Assembly (NCBI RefSeq): GCF_000515415.1
Contig: NZ_KI911783.1
Location: forward strand, 7,241,831-7,305,830
Direction: 5' to 3'
Length of the DNA stretch: 64,000 bases
Origin: Bradyrhizobium sp. WSM1417
GTDB lineage: Bacteria > Pseudomonadota > Alphaproteobacteria > Rhizobiales > Xanthobacteraceae
The first letter of the stretch is position 1. Every line of letters begins with the position of its first letter. Below are positions 7,981 through 18,000 of the stretch, piece by piece. The translations under genes and the position numbers were made by a program. The notes beneath the pieces are model-generated. The model was not told the DNA's origin, ran no database searches, and saw nothing but the letters and a program-made list of their open reading frames with translations.

Positions 7981-9045
7981 ATGGCGCGTAACATCCTGAT
8001 TCTCGGGGCATCCTACGGCTCCCTGCTGGGCACGAAGCTGCTGATGGCGGGACACAACGTGACCCTGGTCTGCCGCGCCAAGACCGCGGAGCTGATCAAC
8101 CGCGAGGGTACCGAGGTGCGCATCAAGTTGCGTGACGAGGCGCTTCACCGCGCCATCTTCTCACGCGACCTGCCCGGCAAGCTCGACGCCGTGACACCCG
8201 CCAATGTGGACTTGTCGCGTTACGACATGGTCGGCCTTGCGATGCAGGAGCCCCAATACACCAACCACACGGTGCGCGTTCTCATGGTCAGGATCGCCGC
8301 GGCGAAGCTGCCGTGCCTGTCGATCATGAACATGCCGCCGCTGCCCTATCTGAAGCGGATTCCCTCGCTCGCAGACATGGATCTCGAGGAGGCCTACACC
8401 AATGCGCAGGTGTGGGAGCGCTTCGAGCCCGGGCTGGTGACCCTGTGCTCGCCCGACCCGCAGGCGTTCCGTCCGCCGGAAGAGGCTGCGAACGTGCTTC
8501 ACGTCGGCCTGCCCACGAATTTCAAGGCATCCGTGTTCGCCGACGAGAAGCACAACAAGGTGTTGCGCGAGCTCGAAGCCGACATCGACGCGGTGACCCT
8601 CGACGGCCACGACGTGCCGGTGAAGCTGAAGGTGTTCGATTCTCTGTTCGTGCCGCTGGCGAAATGGTCGATGCTGCTGACCGGCAACTACCGCTGCATC
8701 ACGCCGCACGAGCCGCAGTCGATCCGCGATGCCGTGCACGGCGATCTCGCGCGCTCGCAGACGATCTACGAGCATGTCGACGCCATCGCCCGGCGTCTCG
8801 GCGCCGATCCGCAGGACCAGGTGCCGTTCGCGAAATACGCCAAGGCCGCCGAGAGCCTGCTGAAGCCGTCATCCGCGGCACGCGCGGTGGCCGGCGGCGC
8901 GCCCTTCATCGAGCGCGTCGACCTGCTGGTCAAGCTGATCTCGCATCAGCTCGGCGCGCCCAATGCAGAGATCGACCGCACGGTCGAGACCGTCGACCTG
9001 AAGCTCAACGAGAAGATCGTGCAGGGCGGATCGGGCGCGCTGTAA
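7981..9045 (+). CDS. Ketopantoate reductase (PanE/ApbA)-like NAD(P)-binding protein
   Basis: A 354-residue predicted dehydrogenase. The N-terminus ARNILILGASYGSLLGTKLL is a Rossmann nucleotide-binding loop, followed by NVTLVCRAKTAELINREG as in 2-dehydropantoate 2-reductases. The rest is helical with KWSMLLTGNYRCI in the region where the PanE C-terminal domain begins. It is longer than typical PanE (~300 residues) and lacks an obvious Lys/Asn/Glu catalytic set that I could place, so the substrate is unknown. The start at 7981 is preferred over an in-frame ATG 48 bases upstream because GGGACGAGAC sits just before it. It is a single gene. Confidence 0.65.
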   Translation: MARNILILGASYGSLLGTKLLMAGHNVTLVCRAKTAELINREGTEVRIKLRDEALHRAIFSRDLPGKLDAVTPANVDLSRYDMVGLAMQEPQYTNHTVRVLMVRIAAAKLPCLSIMNMPPLPYLKRIPSLADMDLEEAYTNAQVWERFEPGLVTLCSPDPQAFRPPEEAANVLHVGLPTNFKASVFADEKHNKVLRELEADIDAVTLDGHDVPVKLKVFDSLFVPLAKWSMLLTGNYRCITPHEPQSIRDAVHGDLARSQTIYEHVDAIARRLGADPQDQVPFAKYAKAAESLLKPSSAARAVAGGAPFIERVDLLVKLISHQLGAPNAEIDRTVETVDLKLNEKIVQGGSGAL

Positions 9046-9304
9046 CGGGCCGCGATCCCCTTTGCCCGACTTCGCGCACCCATCATTGACTGGCGCATGC
9101 CGAGCGCACGGCGCAATGGCGGTTTCGCACATCAGCGGGGGAACTCACGCAAGCGATACCCAGGACGACGATCCGCAAGCCCCCTATCGGCCCGCACTTC
9201 TACGGCAATCGAATCACGCCTGAACTCCGCCGTGGGCAACGATGCATGATTTTCGCCGTGGCGCTCGACGCGCCGCGACCGGGTTGATAAGCCCCTGTCC
9301 GCGA

Positions 9305-10837
9305 ATGATGGGACTTGAGTCGGGCATGACGGTTGCGATCGAGATGGGGCAGACCACGGCGGGCGCCGCGGCGGCCATGGACCTCGAAGAACTGCTGGCG
9401 ACCCGCCTCCTGGTGCAGGGCAATTCGGGTTCCGGAAAATCACATCTGCTGCGGCGGTTGCTGGAGCAGAGCGCGCCCTGGGTGCAGCAGGCCATCATCG
9501 ATCCCGAAGGCGATTTCGTCTCGCTGGCGGAGCATTTCGGCCATCTCGTGATCGAAGCCGAGGATCACACCGAACGCGGCCTTCAGGTCGCCGGCGAGCG
9601 CGCGCGGCTGCATCGCGTCTCCACCGTGCTCAATCTCGAGGGGCTCGACGCCGAGAACCAGATGCGGCGCGCCGCGGCCTTCCTCGGCGGGCTGTTCGAC
9701 GTCGACCGCGACCATTGGTACCCCATGCTGGTGGTCGTCGACGAGGCGCAGTTGTTTGCGCCTGCGGTCGCGGGCGAAGTCTCGGACGAAGCGCGAAAGC
9801 TATCGCTCGGCGCGATGACCAACCTGATGTGCCGCGGCCGCAAGCGCGGGCTTGCCGGGATCATCGCAACCCAGCGGTTGGCAAAGCTCGCCAAGAACGT
9901 CGCGGCGGAAGCGTCCAACTTCTTGATGGGCCGCACCTTCCTCGACATCGACATGGCGCGCGCCGCCGACCTGCTCGGCATGGAGCGGCGGCAGGCTGAG
10001 TCCTTTCGCGATCTCGAACGTGGACAATTCATGGCGCTCGGCCCCGCGCTGTCGCGACGCCCCCTGCGTTTGAATATCGGCGCGACCGAAACCCAGCCGC
10101 GCAATTCCACGCCGCGGCTGATGCCGATGCCCGAAGCTGCACTCGAAAACATGCGCGCTGTGATCCTGGCGGCGCCGCCGCCCGATGCCAGCCGGCCGCA
10201 GCGCCGGCCCGCGCCCGATCTGCTCGAGCAGCTCCGCGCCGCGAAGGCTGCGGCACCGGAGATCGGCCCCGACATGATCGAGGTCCCGGTCAGCGCCGAA
10301 GAGCTCGCGGAGCGGCGCGAGCGCGTGGATCGGACCCTTCGTGCCGTGCTCGCCGCGCCCGACGCCGGTTTCCGCGCGGTCGGCGTGCTGTACCAGGAAT
10401 TCGTCGTCCGCTGCCGCATCGAGGGACTCGGCTCGGCGGTGCCCGACCTGACCGAATTCCGCCGCATGCTGACACGCGCACGCGCCGGGCTCGGCGCCGA
10501 GCATGCCGAGGACGACGCCTGGCAGGACGTGTCGCTGCGCGCCTCGATCCTGCCCGACGACATGCAGGGCGTGTTCATGATGATCGCGCGCGCGGCGAAA
10601 GAAGGCTGGCCTTGTCCCGGCGACGCCGCGATCGCCCGCGCCTACGGTTCGCATTCGCTGCGCCGGGCGCAGCGCCTGCTCGGCTACATGGAAGAGCAGG
10701 GCCTGATCGTCTGCCAGCTCGACGGGGCCGGCCGCCGGTTCGTGACGCTGGTGGAATTGGCCTGGGCCACCGCGCCGGGCGATCCCAATGCCGACGATCT
10801 GCCGGCGGAGCAGGTCGCGAGCGCGGCGTCGGCTTGA
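9305..10837 (+). CDS. HerA/FtsK-type ATPase of unknown role
   Basis: A ~510-residue P-loop ATPase. Walker A is GNSGSGKS at residues 39-46, followed by AIIDPEGDFVSL and, further on, MLVVVDEAQLF (Walker B) and GIIATQRLAKLAKNVAAEA (sensor and arginine region). This layout is typical of DUF87/HerA-like DNA- or protein-translocating ATPases. Residues ~330-510 look like a helical, winged-helix-type region. No nuclease (NurA) partner lies beside it, so a DNA-end-processing role is not indicated. The start is uncertain: ATG codons at 9242, 9305, 9308 and 9326 are in frame, none with a strong ribosome site. Confidence 0.7.
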   Translation: MMGLESGMTVAIEMGQTTAGAAAAMDLEELLATRLLVQGNSGSGKSHLLRRLLEQSAPWVQQAIIDPEGDFVSLAEHFGHLVIEAEDHTERGLQVAGERARLHRVSTVLNLEGLDAENQMRRAAAFLGGLFDVDRDHWYPMLVVVDEAQLFAPAVAGEVSDEARKLSLGAMTNLMCRGRKRGLAGIIATQRLAKLAKNVAAEASNFLMGRTFLDIDMARAADLLGMERRQAESFRDLERGQFMALGPALSRRPLRLNIGATETQPRNSTPRLMPMPEAALENMRAVILAAPPPDASRPQRRPAPDLLEQLRAAKAAAPEIGPDMIEVPVSAEELAERRERVDRTLRAVLAAPDAGFRAVGVLYQEFVVRCRIEGLGSAVPDLTEFRRMLTRARAGLGAEHAEDDAWQDVSLRASILPDDMQGVFMMIARAAKEGWPCPGDAAIARAYGSHSLRRAQRLLGYMEEQGLIVCQLDGAGRRFVTLVELAWATAPGDPNADDLPAEQVASAASA

Positions 10838-10853
10838 GCCAGCGGATTGTCGA

Positions 10854-11921
10854 TCAGGCCGCTTCGGTGGCCTCGGCGCCGATCAGCGCATCCGCGGCGC
10901 GCCGCCGCTCAACTGCAAACATGCGCCGGTAGAGCACGACCGAAACGAGCCAGGCGATCGCGAACAGCGCGATCACGGCGAAGCCGACATTGGCGAGCGA
11001 GTCGTTGAGGGCGTCAACCAATGCCCACACGCCGCCGGATAGGCTGAGCCGGTCCGCGATCAGCCCGAGCGCCTCGATGCCGCCGATCAACAGCGCCACT
11101 GCCACCGAAGCCCCTGTGATCGTGAGGTTGTACCAGAGCTTTCGCAGCGGATCGACGAAGGCCCAGCGATAGGCGCCCACCATCAGCGCGGAGTCGGCGG
11201 TGTCGACCAGCGCCATGCCTGCTGCGAACAGCGCGGGGAAAACGAGGACATCGGCAAACGATGCGCCGCGCGCGGCTTCGCCGGCAGAGATGCTGATCAG
11301 GCCGATCTCGGTTGCAGTGTCGAAGCCGAGCCCGAACAGGAAGCCGAGCGGATACATGTGCCAGGGTTTTGTCACCAGGCGGAACATCGGGCCGAGCAGC
11401 CGCGCCAGAAGGCCGCGACTGGCAAGCAGGGCATCGAGGCCCTCGGCGTCGTGAACGCCCTGCTCCCGTGCCGCGCGGAACGTCCGCCACAGGCCGGCGA
11501 AGATGACGAGATTGATGGCCGCGATCACCAGCAGGAACAGCGCCGAGACCGACGTGCCGATGAAGCCGCCGATCTCCTTGAGCAGGCTGTCGCCACCGAG
11601 GCTCACGACGCCGAGCGCGAGCAGCATGGTCGCGACCACGACGATCGTGGAATGGCCGAGCGCGAAATAGAGACCGACACTGCGCGGCGCGCCACCTGCC
11701 TGCATCTGCTTGCGCACGACATTGTCGATGGCCGCGATGTGGTCGGCATCGACGGCGTGGCGCAGGCCGAACACCCAGGCCAGCAGTGCGGTCGCCATCA
11801 CCGTCGGCCGGTCACCGAACGCCGCGAACGCCCAGGCCCACGCCACGATGTTGGCCCCAATCAGCCCGCCGAACAGCAGCACCATTCCGGGCTCGACCGC
11901 CCGCAAAGATAATCTCGTCAC
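10854..11921 (-). CDS. NiCoT-family nickel/cobalt transporter (HoxN/HupN/NixA type)
   Basis: An inner-membrane permease for Ni2+ (or Co2+) with about eight membrane helices. The signature RHAVDADHIAAIDN in helix II carries the metal-binding His/Asp residues, and the second signature LGFDTATEIGLI is present, as is FALGHSTIVV. The frame opens as far as an ATG at 11975, but a NikR-like operator covers that position. The GTG at 11921 (MTRLSLRAVEPG) with an upstream GGACGGAATC is therefore the likelier start. It is a single gene, probably repressed by nickel-loaded NikR. It would supply hydrogenase or urease. Confidence 0.9.
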   Translation of the reverse strand: MTRLSLRAVEPGMVLLFGGLIGANIVAWAWAFAAFGDRPTVMATALLAWVFGLRHAVDADHIAAIDNVVRKQMQAGGAPRSVGLYFALGHSTIVVVATMLLALGVVSLGGDSLLKEIGGFIGTSVSALFLLVIAAINLVIFAGLWRTFRAAREQGVHDAEGLDALLASRGLLARLLGPMFRLVTKPWHMYPLGFLFGLGFDTATEIGLISISAGEAARGASFADVLVFPALFAAGMALVDTADSALMVGAYRWAFVDPLRKLWYNLTITGASVAVALLIGGIEALGLIADRLSLSGGVWALVDALNDSLANVGFAVIALFAIAWLVSVVLYRRMFAVERRRAADALIGAEATEAA

Positions 11922-11960
11922 GTCGTTGATTCCGTCCGCTGCACGCCGATCGCGCCGACG

Positions 11961-11988
11961 GTATGATCTTTTCATAGGACGGTCATAC
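11961..11988. promoter_or_regulatory. NikR operator, exact consensus
   Basis: GTATGA, 16 bases, TCATAC. This equals the Escherichia coli NikR recognition sequence GTATGA-N16-TCATAC at all 12 specific bases and in spacing, and it lies directly upstream of a NiCoT nickel permease. Confidence 0.85.
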
Positions 11989-12095
11989 TGACCAGACCCG
12001 GCGGCCGCCCGATGATCGCATATGCGAATTTGCGGGAGGTCGTCATGGCAGGGCTTGTCCCGGCCATGACAATGAGGAGACGTCAGCGCACTGCA

Positions 12096-12836
12096 TTAAG
12101 CCGCCTCGGAGCCGCCGAGATAGGCGTCGCGGATGCGGGGATCGTCTTTCAGCGCGCGGGCGGAGCCGGACAGAACGATCTTGCCGGTCTGGAGCACATA
12201 GGCCTCGTGCGCGATTTCGAGCGCGAGGCTGGCGTTCTGCTCGACCATGAAGACCGAGACGCCCTCCTGGTTGATGGTGCGGATCAGCTCCAGCACGCGG
12301 TCAACGTAAAGCGGCGACAGGCCCATGGTCGGCTCGTCCATCACGATCATCCTAGGACGGCTCATCAGCGCGCGCGCCATCGCGACCATCTGCTGCTCGC
12401 CGCCGGAGAGCGAACCGGCGCGCTGCGACAGCCGCTGGCCGAGCTTCGGGAACAGCGTGAGCATCTTGTCGAGATCCTGCGCGATCGCCTCGCGGTCATC
12501 GCGCACGAACGCACCCATCAGGATGTTCTCGCGCACGCTCATGTCCGCGAACAGCCGCCGTGCCTCCGGCACCGAGGCGATGCCGCGGCGGACGATCTGC
12601 GGCGTGGTCAGCCCGATCAGCGAGGCGCCGTCGAAAGTCACCTGGCCCGAGCGCGGCTTCACCAAGCCCAAAATGATCTTCATCGTCGTCGATTTACCGC
12701 TGGCGTTGCCGCCGAGCAGGCAGACGATGTGGCCGCGCGGAACTGATATCGACAAGTCGAAATGCACCTGGGCCTGGCCGTAGAAGGTATTGACGTCGGT
12801 GAGCGCGAGCAGCGCATCGGGAGGCGAGTTCGTCAT
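12096..12836 (-). CDS. livF: Branched-chain amino acid-type ABC transporter ATP-binding protein LivF
   Basis: A 246-residue cytoplasmic ATPase of a HAAT-family importer. It shows Walker A GGNASGKST, Q-loop region, ABC signature LSGGEQQMVAMARAL, Walker B MIVMDEPTMGLSP and the H-loop replaced within FMVEQNASLALEIA, as usual for LivF. Its ATG overlaps the livG stop by 4 bases (ATGA), so the two are translated together. It is the last gene of the run metQ, monooxygenase, CMD, AhpD-like, binding protein, permease, livG, livF. The ligand need not be an amino acid, because many rhizobial Liv-type systems carry aromatics or amides. Confidence 0.92.
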   Translation of the reverse strand: MTNSPPDALLALTDVNTFYGQAQVHFDLSISVPRGHIVCLLGGNASGKSTTMKIILGLVKPRSGQVTFDGASLIGLTTPQIVRRGIASVPEARRLFADMSVRENILMGAFVRDDREAIAQDLDKMLTLFPKLGQRLSQRAGSLSGGEQQMVAMARALMSRPRMIVMDEPTMGLSPLYVDRVLELIRTINQEGVSVFMVEQNASLALEIAHEAYVLQTGKIVLSGSARALKDDPRIRDAYLGGSEAA

Positions 12837-13678
12837 GCCGCGCTCTCCTGCTTCGTCGCCAAGCCGTGGCCGAGATAGGCCTCGATCACCTTGGGATCGC
12901 CGCGCACCTGTTCACCCGGGCCTTCCGCGATTTTCTTGCCCTCGTCCATGACGATGACGCGATCCGAGAGGCGCATCACCATTTCGAGCTTGTGCTCGAT
13001 CAGCAAGATCGTCAGCCCTTCGGCCTTCAACTCGGCGACGAGCCCTTGCATCTCCGTGGTCTCGGTCGGGTTCATGCCGGCGGTCGGCTCGTCCAGCAGC
13101 AGCAGGCGCGGCTTCAAGGCGAGCGCGCGCGCGATCTCGACGCGGCGGCGGTTGGCGTAAGAGAGGCTGTAGGCCGGCTGGTCGATGCGCGGCAGCAGCC
13201 GCTCGCCGAAGCGCGCGAGAATGACCTTCACCTCCTCGCGCAGCCGCTCCTCCTCTGCCCTGACGCTGGCGGGGCGCAGCAGCGCCAACCCCAATTCCAG
13301 TAGCGGACCGATCACCGGCACGGCCGGCTTGACGGCACGCAGCCGCGTGTGGGCGCCGATCAAGACGTTGTCCATGACGCTGAGATTGCCAAACACGCGA
13401 CCGAGCTGGAACGTGCGCGCGATGCCTCCGGCGGCGAGCCGTTCCGGCAAAAGACCCGTGATGTCCTGACCTTCGAAGCGAACCGTCCCGGCGTCCGGCA
13501 GGTCAAGCCCGGTCACGATATTGAACAGCGTCGTCTTGCCGGCCCCGTTCGGGCCGATGATGCTGATCAGCTCGCCTTTGGCAAGATCGAGATCAATGGC
13601 GTCGACGGCGGTGAGGCCGCCGAAGCGCCGCGTCAGCCCGCGCAGGGACAGCATGGTCGTGTGCTGCTCCATCATCAC
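12833..13678 (-). CDS. livG: Branched-chain amino acid-type ABC transporter ATP-binding protein LivG
   Basis: A 281-residue partner ATPase to livF. It has Walker [10 protein letters not shown], the LivG-type signature [17 protein letters not shown], Walker [14 protein letters not shown] and the H-loop in [11 protein letters not shown]. The C-terminal segment [18 protein letters not shown] is the LivG tail. The first codon GTG overlaps the permease stop (GTGATGATG). Two further ATGs directly follow, so the start is uncertain by 1-2 codons. Spacing shows tight operon coupling on both sides. Confidence 0.92.
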   Translation of the reverse strand: MMMEQHTTMLSLRGLTRRFGGLTAVDAIDLDLAKGELISIIGPNGAGKTTLFNIVTGLDLPDAGTVRFEGQDITGLLPERLAAGGIARTFQLGRVFGNLSVMDNVLIGAHTRLRAVKPAVPVIGPLLELGLALLRPASVRAEEERLREEVKVILARFGERLLPRIDQPAYSLSYANRRRVEIARALALKPRLLLLDEPTAGMNPTETTEMQGLVAELKAEGLTILLIEHKLEMVMRLSDRVIVMDEGKKIAEGPGEQVRGDPKVIEAYLGHGLATKQESAA

Positions 13679-15498
13679 ATCGTCCCCAGCAGGCCCTGCG
13701 GCCTGAACCGCACCAGCAGCAGCAGCACGATGCCGTAGATCAGAATGCGATACTCCGCCGCGATCCGGAACACTTCCGGCAGGCCGACCAGCGCGACCGC
13801 TCCGACGATGGCGCCGACGACATTGCCGAGGCCGCCGAGGATCACCACGGTCAGCGCCAAGATGGATTGCTGCGTGTTGAAGGTCTCGTGGTTGATGTAG
13901 GAATAGAGATGCGCGGCGATGCCGCCGCTGATCCCGGCGGCGAAGCCGCCGAAGATGAAGGCCAGCGATTTGTAGCGATTCAGGCTGAGCCCATAGGCAC
14001 GCGCGGCAATGTCGTCATCGCGGATGGCCCGAAAGCTGCGGCCGAGATGCGAGCCGAGCAGGCGTCCCTGCAGCAGCGCCAGCACCACCATCACGATGAA
14101 GCTGAACCAGTAGATCGAAATCGGGCTGACCAGCTCATAACCAAATAGCGCCAGCGGCGGAATGCCGGAAATGCCGATCGGACCGCGCGTGACGCTCTCC
14201 CAGTTCAGGATCACAAGCGAGACGATCTCGCCGATCGCGAGCGTCGCGATCGACACATAGTGGCCGCGCAGCCGGAACGACGGCGAGATCAGCGCCGTGC
14301 CCAGCGCAGCACTCATCAGGCCGCCGCCGATGATGGCAAGGACGACCGGGACGGCGAACGTGAGCGACAGCAGCGCGGAGGTGTAGGCCCCGATCGCGAG
14401 CAGCGCGGCGTGTCCCAGCGAGACCTGACCGATCGTGCCCGCGACCAGCGTGAGGCTCAGCGCGAGCATGCCGAGCAGCCAGGCGTTGATCAGGGTCTGG
14501 AGCACGTAGAACGACACTGGCAACAGCGGCAGGATCGCGAACACGGCGGCAGCGATCAGCAGAGCCCAGCGCGGAATCCGCACCGGCCGGCTCGGCGCGA
14601 TGAAGGTGCCGGTGAGCGGCTCGGGCGGCGCCTGCCGGGCGCTGGCGAACAGGCCATTCGGGCGCAGCACGAGCACGACGACCAGCAGCAGGAACGCGAA
14701 CAGATTGCGGTAGCTGGTGCCGAACACGGCGACGCCATAGCTCTCCACCAATCCCAGCAGCAGGCTGCCGATCACCGCGCCCGGCACGTTGCCGGCGCCG
14801 CCGACGACTTCGGCGACGACGCCCTTGAGTGTCGCCTGCAGGCTCATCGCGGTGTCGATCTGGTTGTAGTACATGCCGACCAGAAGGCCGGAAACGCCGC
14901 CGAGCGCAGCCGCAATGCCGAACACGGCCTGATTGACGCGGTTGACGTCGACGCCCATCTGCATCGCGGCGTCGCGGTCCTGCGCGGTGGCACGCACGGC
15001 CCAGCCAAGCTTGCTGTAGCGCAGGAACACGAACAGCAGCAGCGCGCTGGTGAGGCCAACACCAGCGATGAGCAGATCGAGCGGGCCGATCGTGCCGCCG
15101 CCGATCTGGAATCGGACATCCGGCAACTGGCTCGGCAGCGCGCGCGGATTGGGCGAGAAGGTCAGCATCACGAGCTGATCGAGCACGAAGCTGATGCCGA
15201 TGGTCGCCAGCAGCGGCGCGATGCGCACCGAATTCTGCAGCGGACGCAGGCCGAACCGCTCGATGATCAAGCCGACCAGCGCCGCCGCCACCGCGACCAC
15301 GATGATGGTGAGCGGCAGCGGCGTATGCAGCTGCACCACCGCGACCCAGCCGATATAGGCGCCAACGAGATAGATCGAGCCTTGCGCAAAGTTGATCAGC
15401 CGGCTGACGCCGAAGATCAGCGCGAGCCCGACCGCAACGAGGGCGTAGACGTTACCGACGATCAGCCCGTTGATCGTGTAGTCGAGCCAGGAAGACAC
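13675..15498 (-). CDS. Fused LivH-LivM ABC transporter permease
   Basis: A 607-residue inner-membrane protein that joins both permease subunits of a Liv-type importer. Residues 1-~290 match LivH ([20 protein letters not shown], then [20 protein letters not shown] and [17 protein letters not shown]). A linker at ~290-310 is followed by LivM ([19 protein letters not shown], then [20 protein letters not shown] and [13 protein letters not shown]). Separate livH and livM genes are the rule in E. coli, while the fusion is common in rhizobia. The upstream binding-protein gene ends 14 bp before it and livG overlaps its stop codon. Confidence 0.93.
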   Translation of the reverse strand: MSSWLDYTINGLIVGNVYALVAVGLALIFGVSRLINFAQGSIYLVGAYIGWVAVVQLHTPLPLTIIVVAVAAALVGLIIERFGLRPLQNSVRIAPLLATIGISFVLDQLVMLTFSPNPRALPSQLPDVRFQIGGGTIGPLDLLIAGVGLTSALLLFVFLRYSKLGWAVRATAQDRDAAMQMGVDVNRVNQAVFGIAAALGGVSGLLVGMYYNQIDTAMSLQATLKGVVAEVVGGAGNVPGAVIGSLLLGLVESYGVAVFGTSYRNLFAFLLLVVVLVLRPNGLFASARQAPPEPLTGTFIAPSRPVRIPRWALLIAAAVFAILPLLPVSFYVLQTLINAWLLGMLALSLTLVAGTIGQVSLGHAALLAIGAYTSALLSLTFAVPVVLAIIGGGLMSAALGTALISPSFRLRGHYVSIATLAIGEIVSLVILNWESVTRGPIGISGIPPLALFGYELVSPISIYWFSFIVMVVLALLQGRLLGSHLGRSFRAIRDDDIAARAYGLSLNRYKSLAFIFGGFAAGISGGIAAHLYSYINHETFNTQQSILALTVVILGGLGNVVGAIVGAVALVGLPEVFRIAAEYRILIYGIVLLLLVRFRPQGLLGTM

Positions 15499-15511
15499 GC
15501 AGGAGATCCCC

Positions 15512-16669
15512 TCAGGTCGGCTTGCCGTCCCAGAGCGCGAACTGGCCCTTGCGCACGACGAGCTCGGCGTTCATGGCGCCCTTGACTCGCCGGCTCTCGA
15601 CGTCGAACGTCGCCTTGCCGAAGATCACGCTCGAGACGTCCTTCACTTTCGTGAAGGCGTCGCGGATCGCGCGCCGGTCGGCGCCGCCGATCCTCACCAC
15701 GGCGGCCGCCATGTTCATCGCGTCATAGGCGTAAGCGTTGAACGCGTCGGGCTCCACGCCGTTGTACTTCTTCTTGAAGCCCGCGATGAACGTCTGCACC
15801 TCGGGGCGCGGGTCTTCGGGGAAGTAGCGCGTGCCAACATGGACGTCCTCGACGGCCTCGCCGCCGAGCTCCAGGAATTTCGGCGAGTAGACCGAGCTCG
15901 CGGCGCAGATCACCTGCTTCAGCCCGACCTGGCGCGCCTGGCGCGCGATCAGCGCACCGTCGGAATAATAGGAGATCAGGATCAGCCCGTCCGGATTGGC
16001 ATCGCGGACACGTACCAGCGTGGAGCGGAAGTCGCGCTCCTCCGCGATGTAGCCTTCGGTGACGGCGATTTCGGCGCCGTTCTCCTTGGCGGCCTTGACG
16101 AAATAGTCGCGGCTGGTGCGGCCCCAATCGGTGTTGAGGTGCAGCACGGCGAGCTTCTTCAGGCCGAGACGCTTCACGGCATAGGCCGCCAGCAGCGGCT
16201 GCTCGTCGGCCTGACTGACCGAGGTGCTCCACATGAAGTCGCCGCCCTTGGTGAAATCGGGATGAGAATTGGTGAAGCCGAACTGCACCAGCCCGCCGCG
16301 CTGATAGATCGGCGAGGCCGCCATCGAGGCGGGGCTGGAGAAATCGCCGAGCTCCATGACGATCCTGGGATCGGAGACGAACTTCTGGGCGATCGCCACC
16401 GACTGGCGCGGGTCGCTCTGGCTGTCTTCGAAGCTGTAGGCGAGCTTGCGGCCGTTGATGCCGCCCGCTGCCTGGATCTCGTCGAGCGCGAGATCAAAGC
16501 CCTGCTTCCACTGCGTGCCATATTGTGCGTTCGGCCCGGTCAACGGACCGCTGACGCCCAGCAAAATCGGTTCGGACGATTGCGCAAGCGCGGCGCGCGA
16601 GAAGGCCACTCCCGCCATCATGGCGGCAAGCGAGCCCTTGACCAGGGTACGACGATCGATGTTGCTCAT
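15512..16669 (-). CDS. Liv-type periplasmic substrate-binding protein, Tat-type signal
   Basis: A 385-residue periplasmic binding protein (ANF receptor / LivK fold) for the downstream permease and ATPases. The N-terminus has a twin-arginine-like signal, [20 protein letters not shown] followed by a cleavage region ALAQS. Mature features include [33 protein letters not shown] and [16 protein letters not shown], all standard for the family. The start at 16669 is set by GGAGGGAGCCGTCC before ATG rather than the longer frame to 16708. The ligand is not evident. It is 14 bp from the permease and in the same run as a luciferase-like monooxygenase set. Confidence 0.88.
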   Translation of the reverse strand: MSNIDRRTLVKGSLAAMMAGVAFSRAALAQSSEPILLGVSGPLTGPNAQYGTQWKQGFDLALDEIQAAGGINGRKLAYSFEDSQSDPRQSVAIAQKFVSDPRIVMELGDFSSPASMAASPIYQRGGLVQFGFTNSHPDFTKGGDFMWSTSVSQADEQPLLAAYAVKRLGLKKLAVLHLNTDWGRTSRDYFVKAAKENGAEIAVTEGYIAEERDFRSTLVRVRDANPDGLILISYYSDGALIARQARQVGLKQVICAASSVYSPKFLELGGEAVEDVHVGTRYFPEDPRPEVQTFIAGFKKKYNGVEPDAFNAYAYDAMNMAAAVVRIGGADRRAIRDAFTKVKDVSSVIFGKATFDVESRRVKGAMNAELVVRKGQFALWDGKPT

Positions 16670-16729
16670 GGACGGCTCCCTCCTCTTAGGTGTTGAAACA
16701 ACCAGCAATTTCCATGCCGATGAGATTGG

Positions 16730-17314
16730 CTATTTCGAGGGCTCGCCGAGCGACAGCATCAGCCGGTTCGCCCAGTTGAAGAACGACGCGCCGTTGATGA
16801 CGTCGACGATCTCCGCATCGTCGAGACCCGCGCGGCGCAGCTCATCGATATTGTCGGGGCCGAACGCGATCGGCGTTGCGGCCAGCGCCACCGAGGCCTT
16901 GACGACCGCATTCCAGCGCTCGCCGAGATCGGCGCCAACGCCCTCGTCGAGCAGCCGCTGCACATCGTCGCGGCGCTTGGAATAGGTGCTGGCGAAACGC
17001 GCATGTACGGAGGCGCAGTAGATGCAGCCGTTATAGCGCGAGGTCGCAGCCGCCGCGAGCTCGCGCTCGGCGCGCGGCAGGCCGTCAGCGACGTTGTAGA
17101 AGATGTCCTTGTCGGTCTTAGTGCGGGCTTCCAGCACCTCGGGATCGCGCACCAGCAGGCGGAAATACTCGGACTTGGAACGGGAGCGATCGACGAGGCC
17201 GGCGAAATGCCGCTCGGTTAGCTCGGCTTCGGGCAGCGGATCGATCCAGGACACCCAGCCGAGTTCATCCTGGGTGAAGACGACGGGCGGAGTGACATTG
17301 CTTGCAGCGCTCAT
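16730..17314 (-). CDS. AhpD-like alkylhydroperoxidase-domain protein (Avi_7169-type)
   Basis: A 194-residue carboxymuconolactone-decarboxylase/AhpD-fold protein. The redox motif C-x-x-C followed by His is seen in NGCIYCASVHARFAS, together with the preceding acidic helix ADGLPRAERELAAAA. The C-terminal half (PIAFGPDNIDELRRAGLDD then VINGASFFNWANRLM) is the peroxidase-related repeat. The family is known to travel with a second CMD protein and a luciferase-like monooxygenase, exactly as here. A likely job is peroxide or hydroperoxide removal linked to that monooxygenase, but the true substrate is unknown. It is 12 bp downstream of the CMD gene. Confidence 0.78.
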   Translation of the reverse strand: MSAASNVTPPVVFTQDELGWVSWIDPLPEAELTERHFAGLVDRSRSKSEYFRLLVRDPEVLEARTKTDKDIFYNVADGLPRAERELAAAATSRYNGCIYCASVHARFASTYSKRRDDVQRLLDEGVGADLGERWNAVVKASVALAATPIAFGPDNIDELRRAGLDDAEIVDVINGASFFNWANRLMLSLGEPSK

Positions 17315-17326
17315 GATACAGCCTCC

Positions 17327-17953
17327 TTACGCGCCGGCCGCGACGTTCGCGGTGCGCCTGAGCGAGGCACCGAGCACGCGCAACCCGGTGACGACGCGCA
17401 CCTGGAACGACAGGAACGCAACGAGCTGAGAGAACGTGACGATGCCGGTGTTCGACCAGCCGGCGGCGAGCAGAGCCTTCATGTCGGCTGCAGCCGCGTC
17501 GCGCGGGCGGAACACCAGCAGATGCGCATGCTCGAACGCCGCAACTAGCCGGTCTCCGAGATCGGGCTTGCGCTCCGCGCCGACGCGATAGATCAGGCCG
17601 GCCTTGTTCTCGACCGACAGGGGGCCGGCCGGAAACGCACCGTAGGGGCCCGAGGTCTCGCCCCGCGCGATTTCGACATCGACCGCTTCGACCAGGCGCG
17701 CGCCATCGGCGGTCGCAGCTAACTTCGTCCGATAGAAGGCAGCTACAGTCGGCTCGCGGTGAAGGCCGATCACGAACAGCGCGACCGCGGCGCGCTCCAC
17801 CAGCGAGACATCGCCGGCGTCGATCGGCTCGAACAGCGAGAGATAGCTCTTCTGCGCATTGTCGCGCGCCTGCACGCGCTTGGCGCGAATGCCGTCCAGA
17901 GCCGAACCCGGTTCGATCCCGGCGAGCGTGTCGATGATATCTTTCGTAGCCAT
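17327..17953 (-). CDS. CMD-domain protein (Avi_7170-type)
   Basis: A 208-residue protein of the carboxymuconolactone decarboxylase-like group. It starts MATKDIIDTLAGIEPGSALD and contains RDNAQKSYLSLFEPIDAGDV, then a helical core ERAAVALFVIGLHREPTVAA, and C-terminal AAADMKALLAAGWSNTGIVT. The CxxC of true AhpD enzymes is absent. The reading frame stays open far upstream inside the monooxygenase gene, but GAGG seven bases before the ATG at 17953 fixes a sensible start (17956 is the alternative). It lies between the luciferase-like and AhpD-like genes, a conserved trio, and probably acts in the same oxidation step. Confidence 0.75.
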   Translation of the reverse strand: MATKDIIDTLAGIEPGSALDGIRAKRVQARDNAQKSYLSLFEPIDAGDVSLVERAAVALFVIGLHREPTVAAFYRTKLAATADGARLVEAVDVEIARGETSGPYGAFPAGPLSVENKAGLIYRVGAERKPDLGDRLVAAFEHAHLLVFRPRDAAAADMKALLAAGWSNTGIVTFSQLVAFLSFQVRVVTGLRVLGASLRRTANVAAGA

Positions 17954-18000
17954 CATTGAGCCTCTTGCAGCCTCGTGCAACGCGATTGCGTTCATTCCGA

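Noticed and set aside
7533..7991. 152-codon plus-strand frame before the PanE-like gene
   Set aside because: It overlaps the start of the real gene in another frame, has no ribosome site, and the Pro/Arg-rich product has no domain.
9242..9304. Extended N-terminus of the HerA-like ATPase
   Set aside because: The 21 extra residues are Arg-rich and lack a ribosome site. Later ATGs are equally or more plausible.
14260..15585. 441-codon plus-strand frame opposite the Liv permease
   Set aside because: The Gln/Arg/His-rich composition is the typical antisense of a hydrophobic membrane protein gene.
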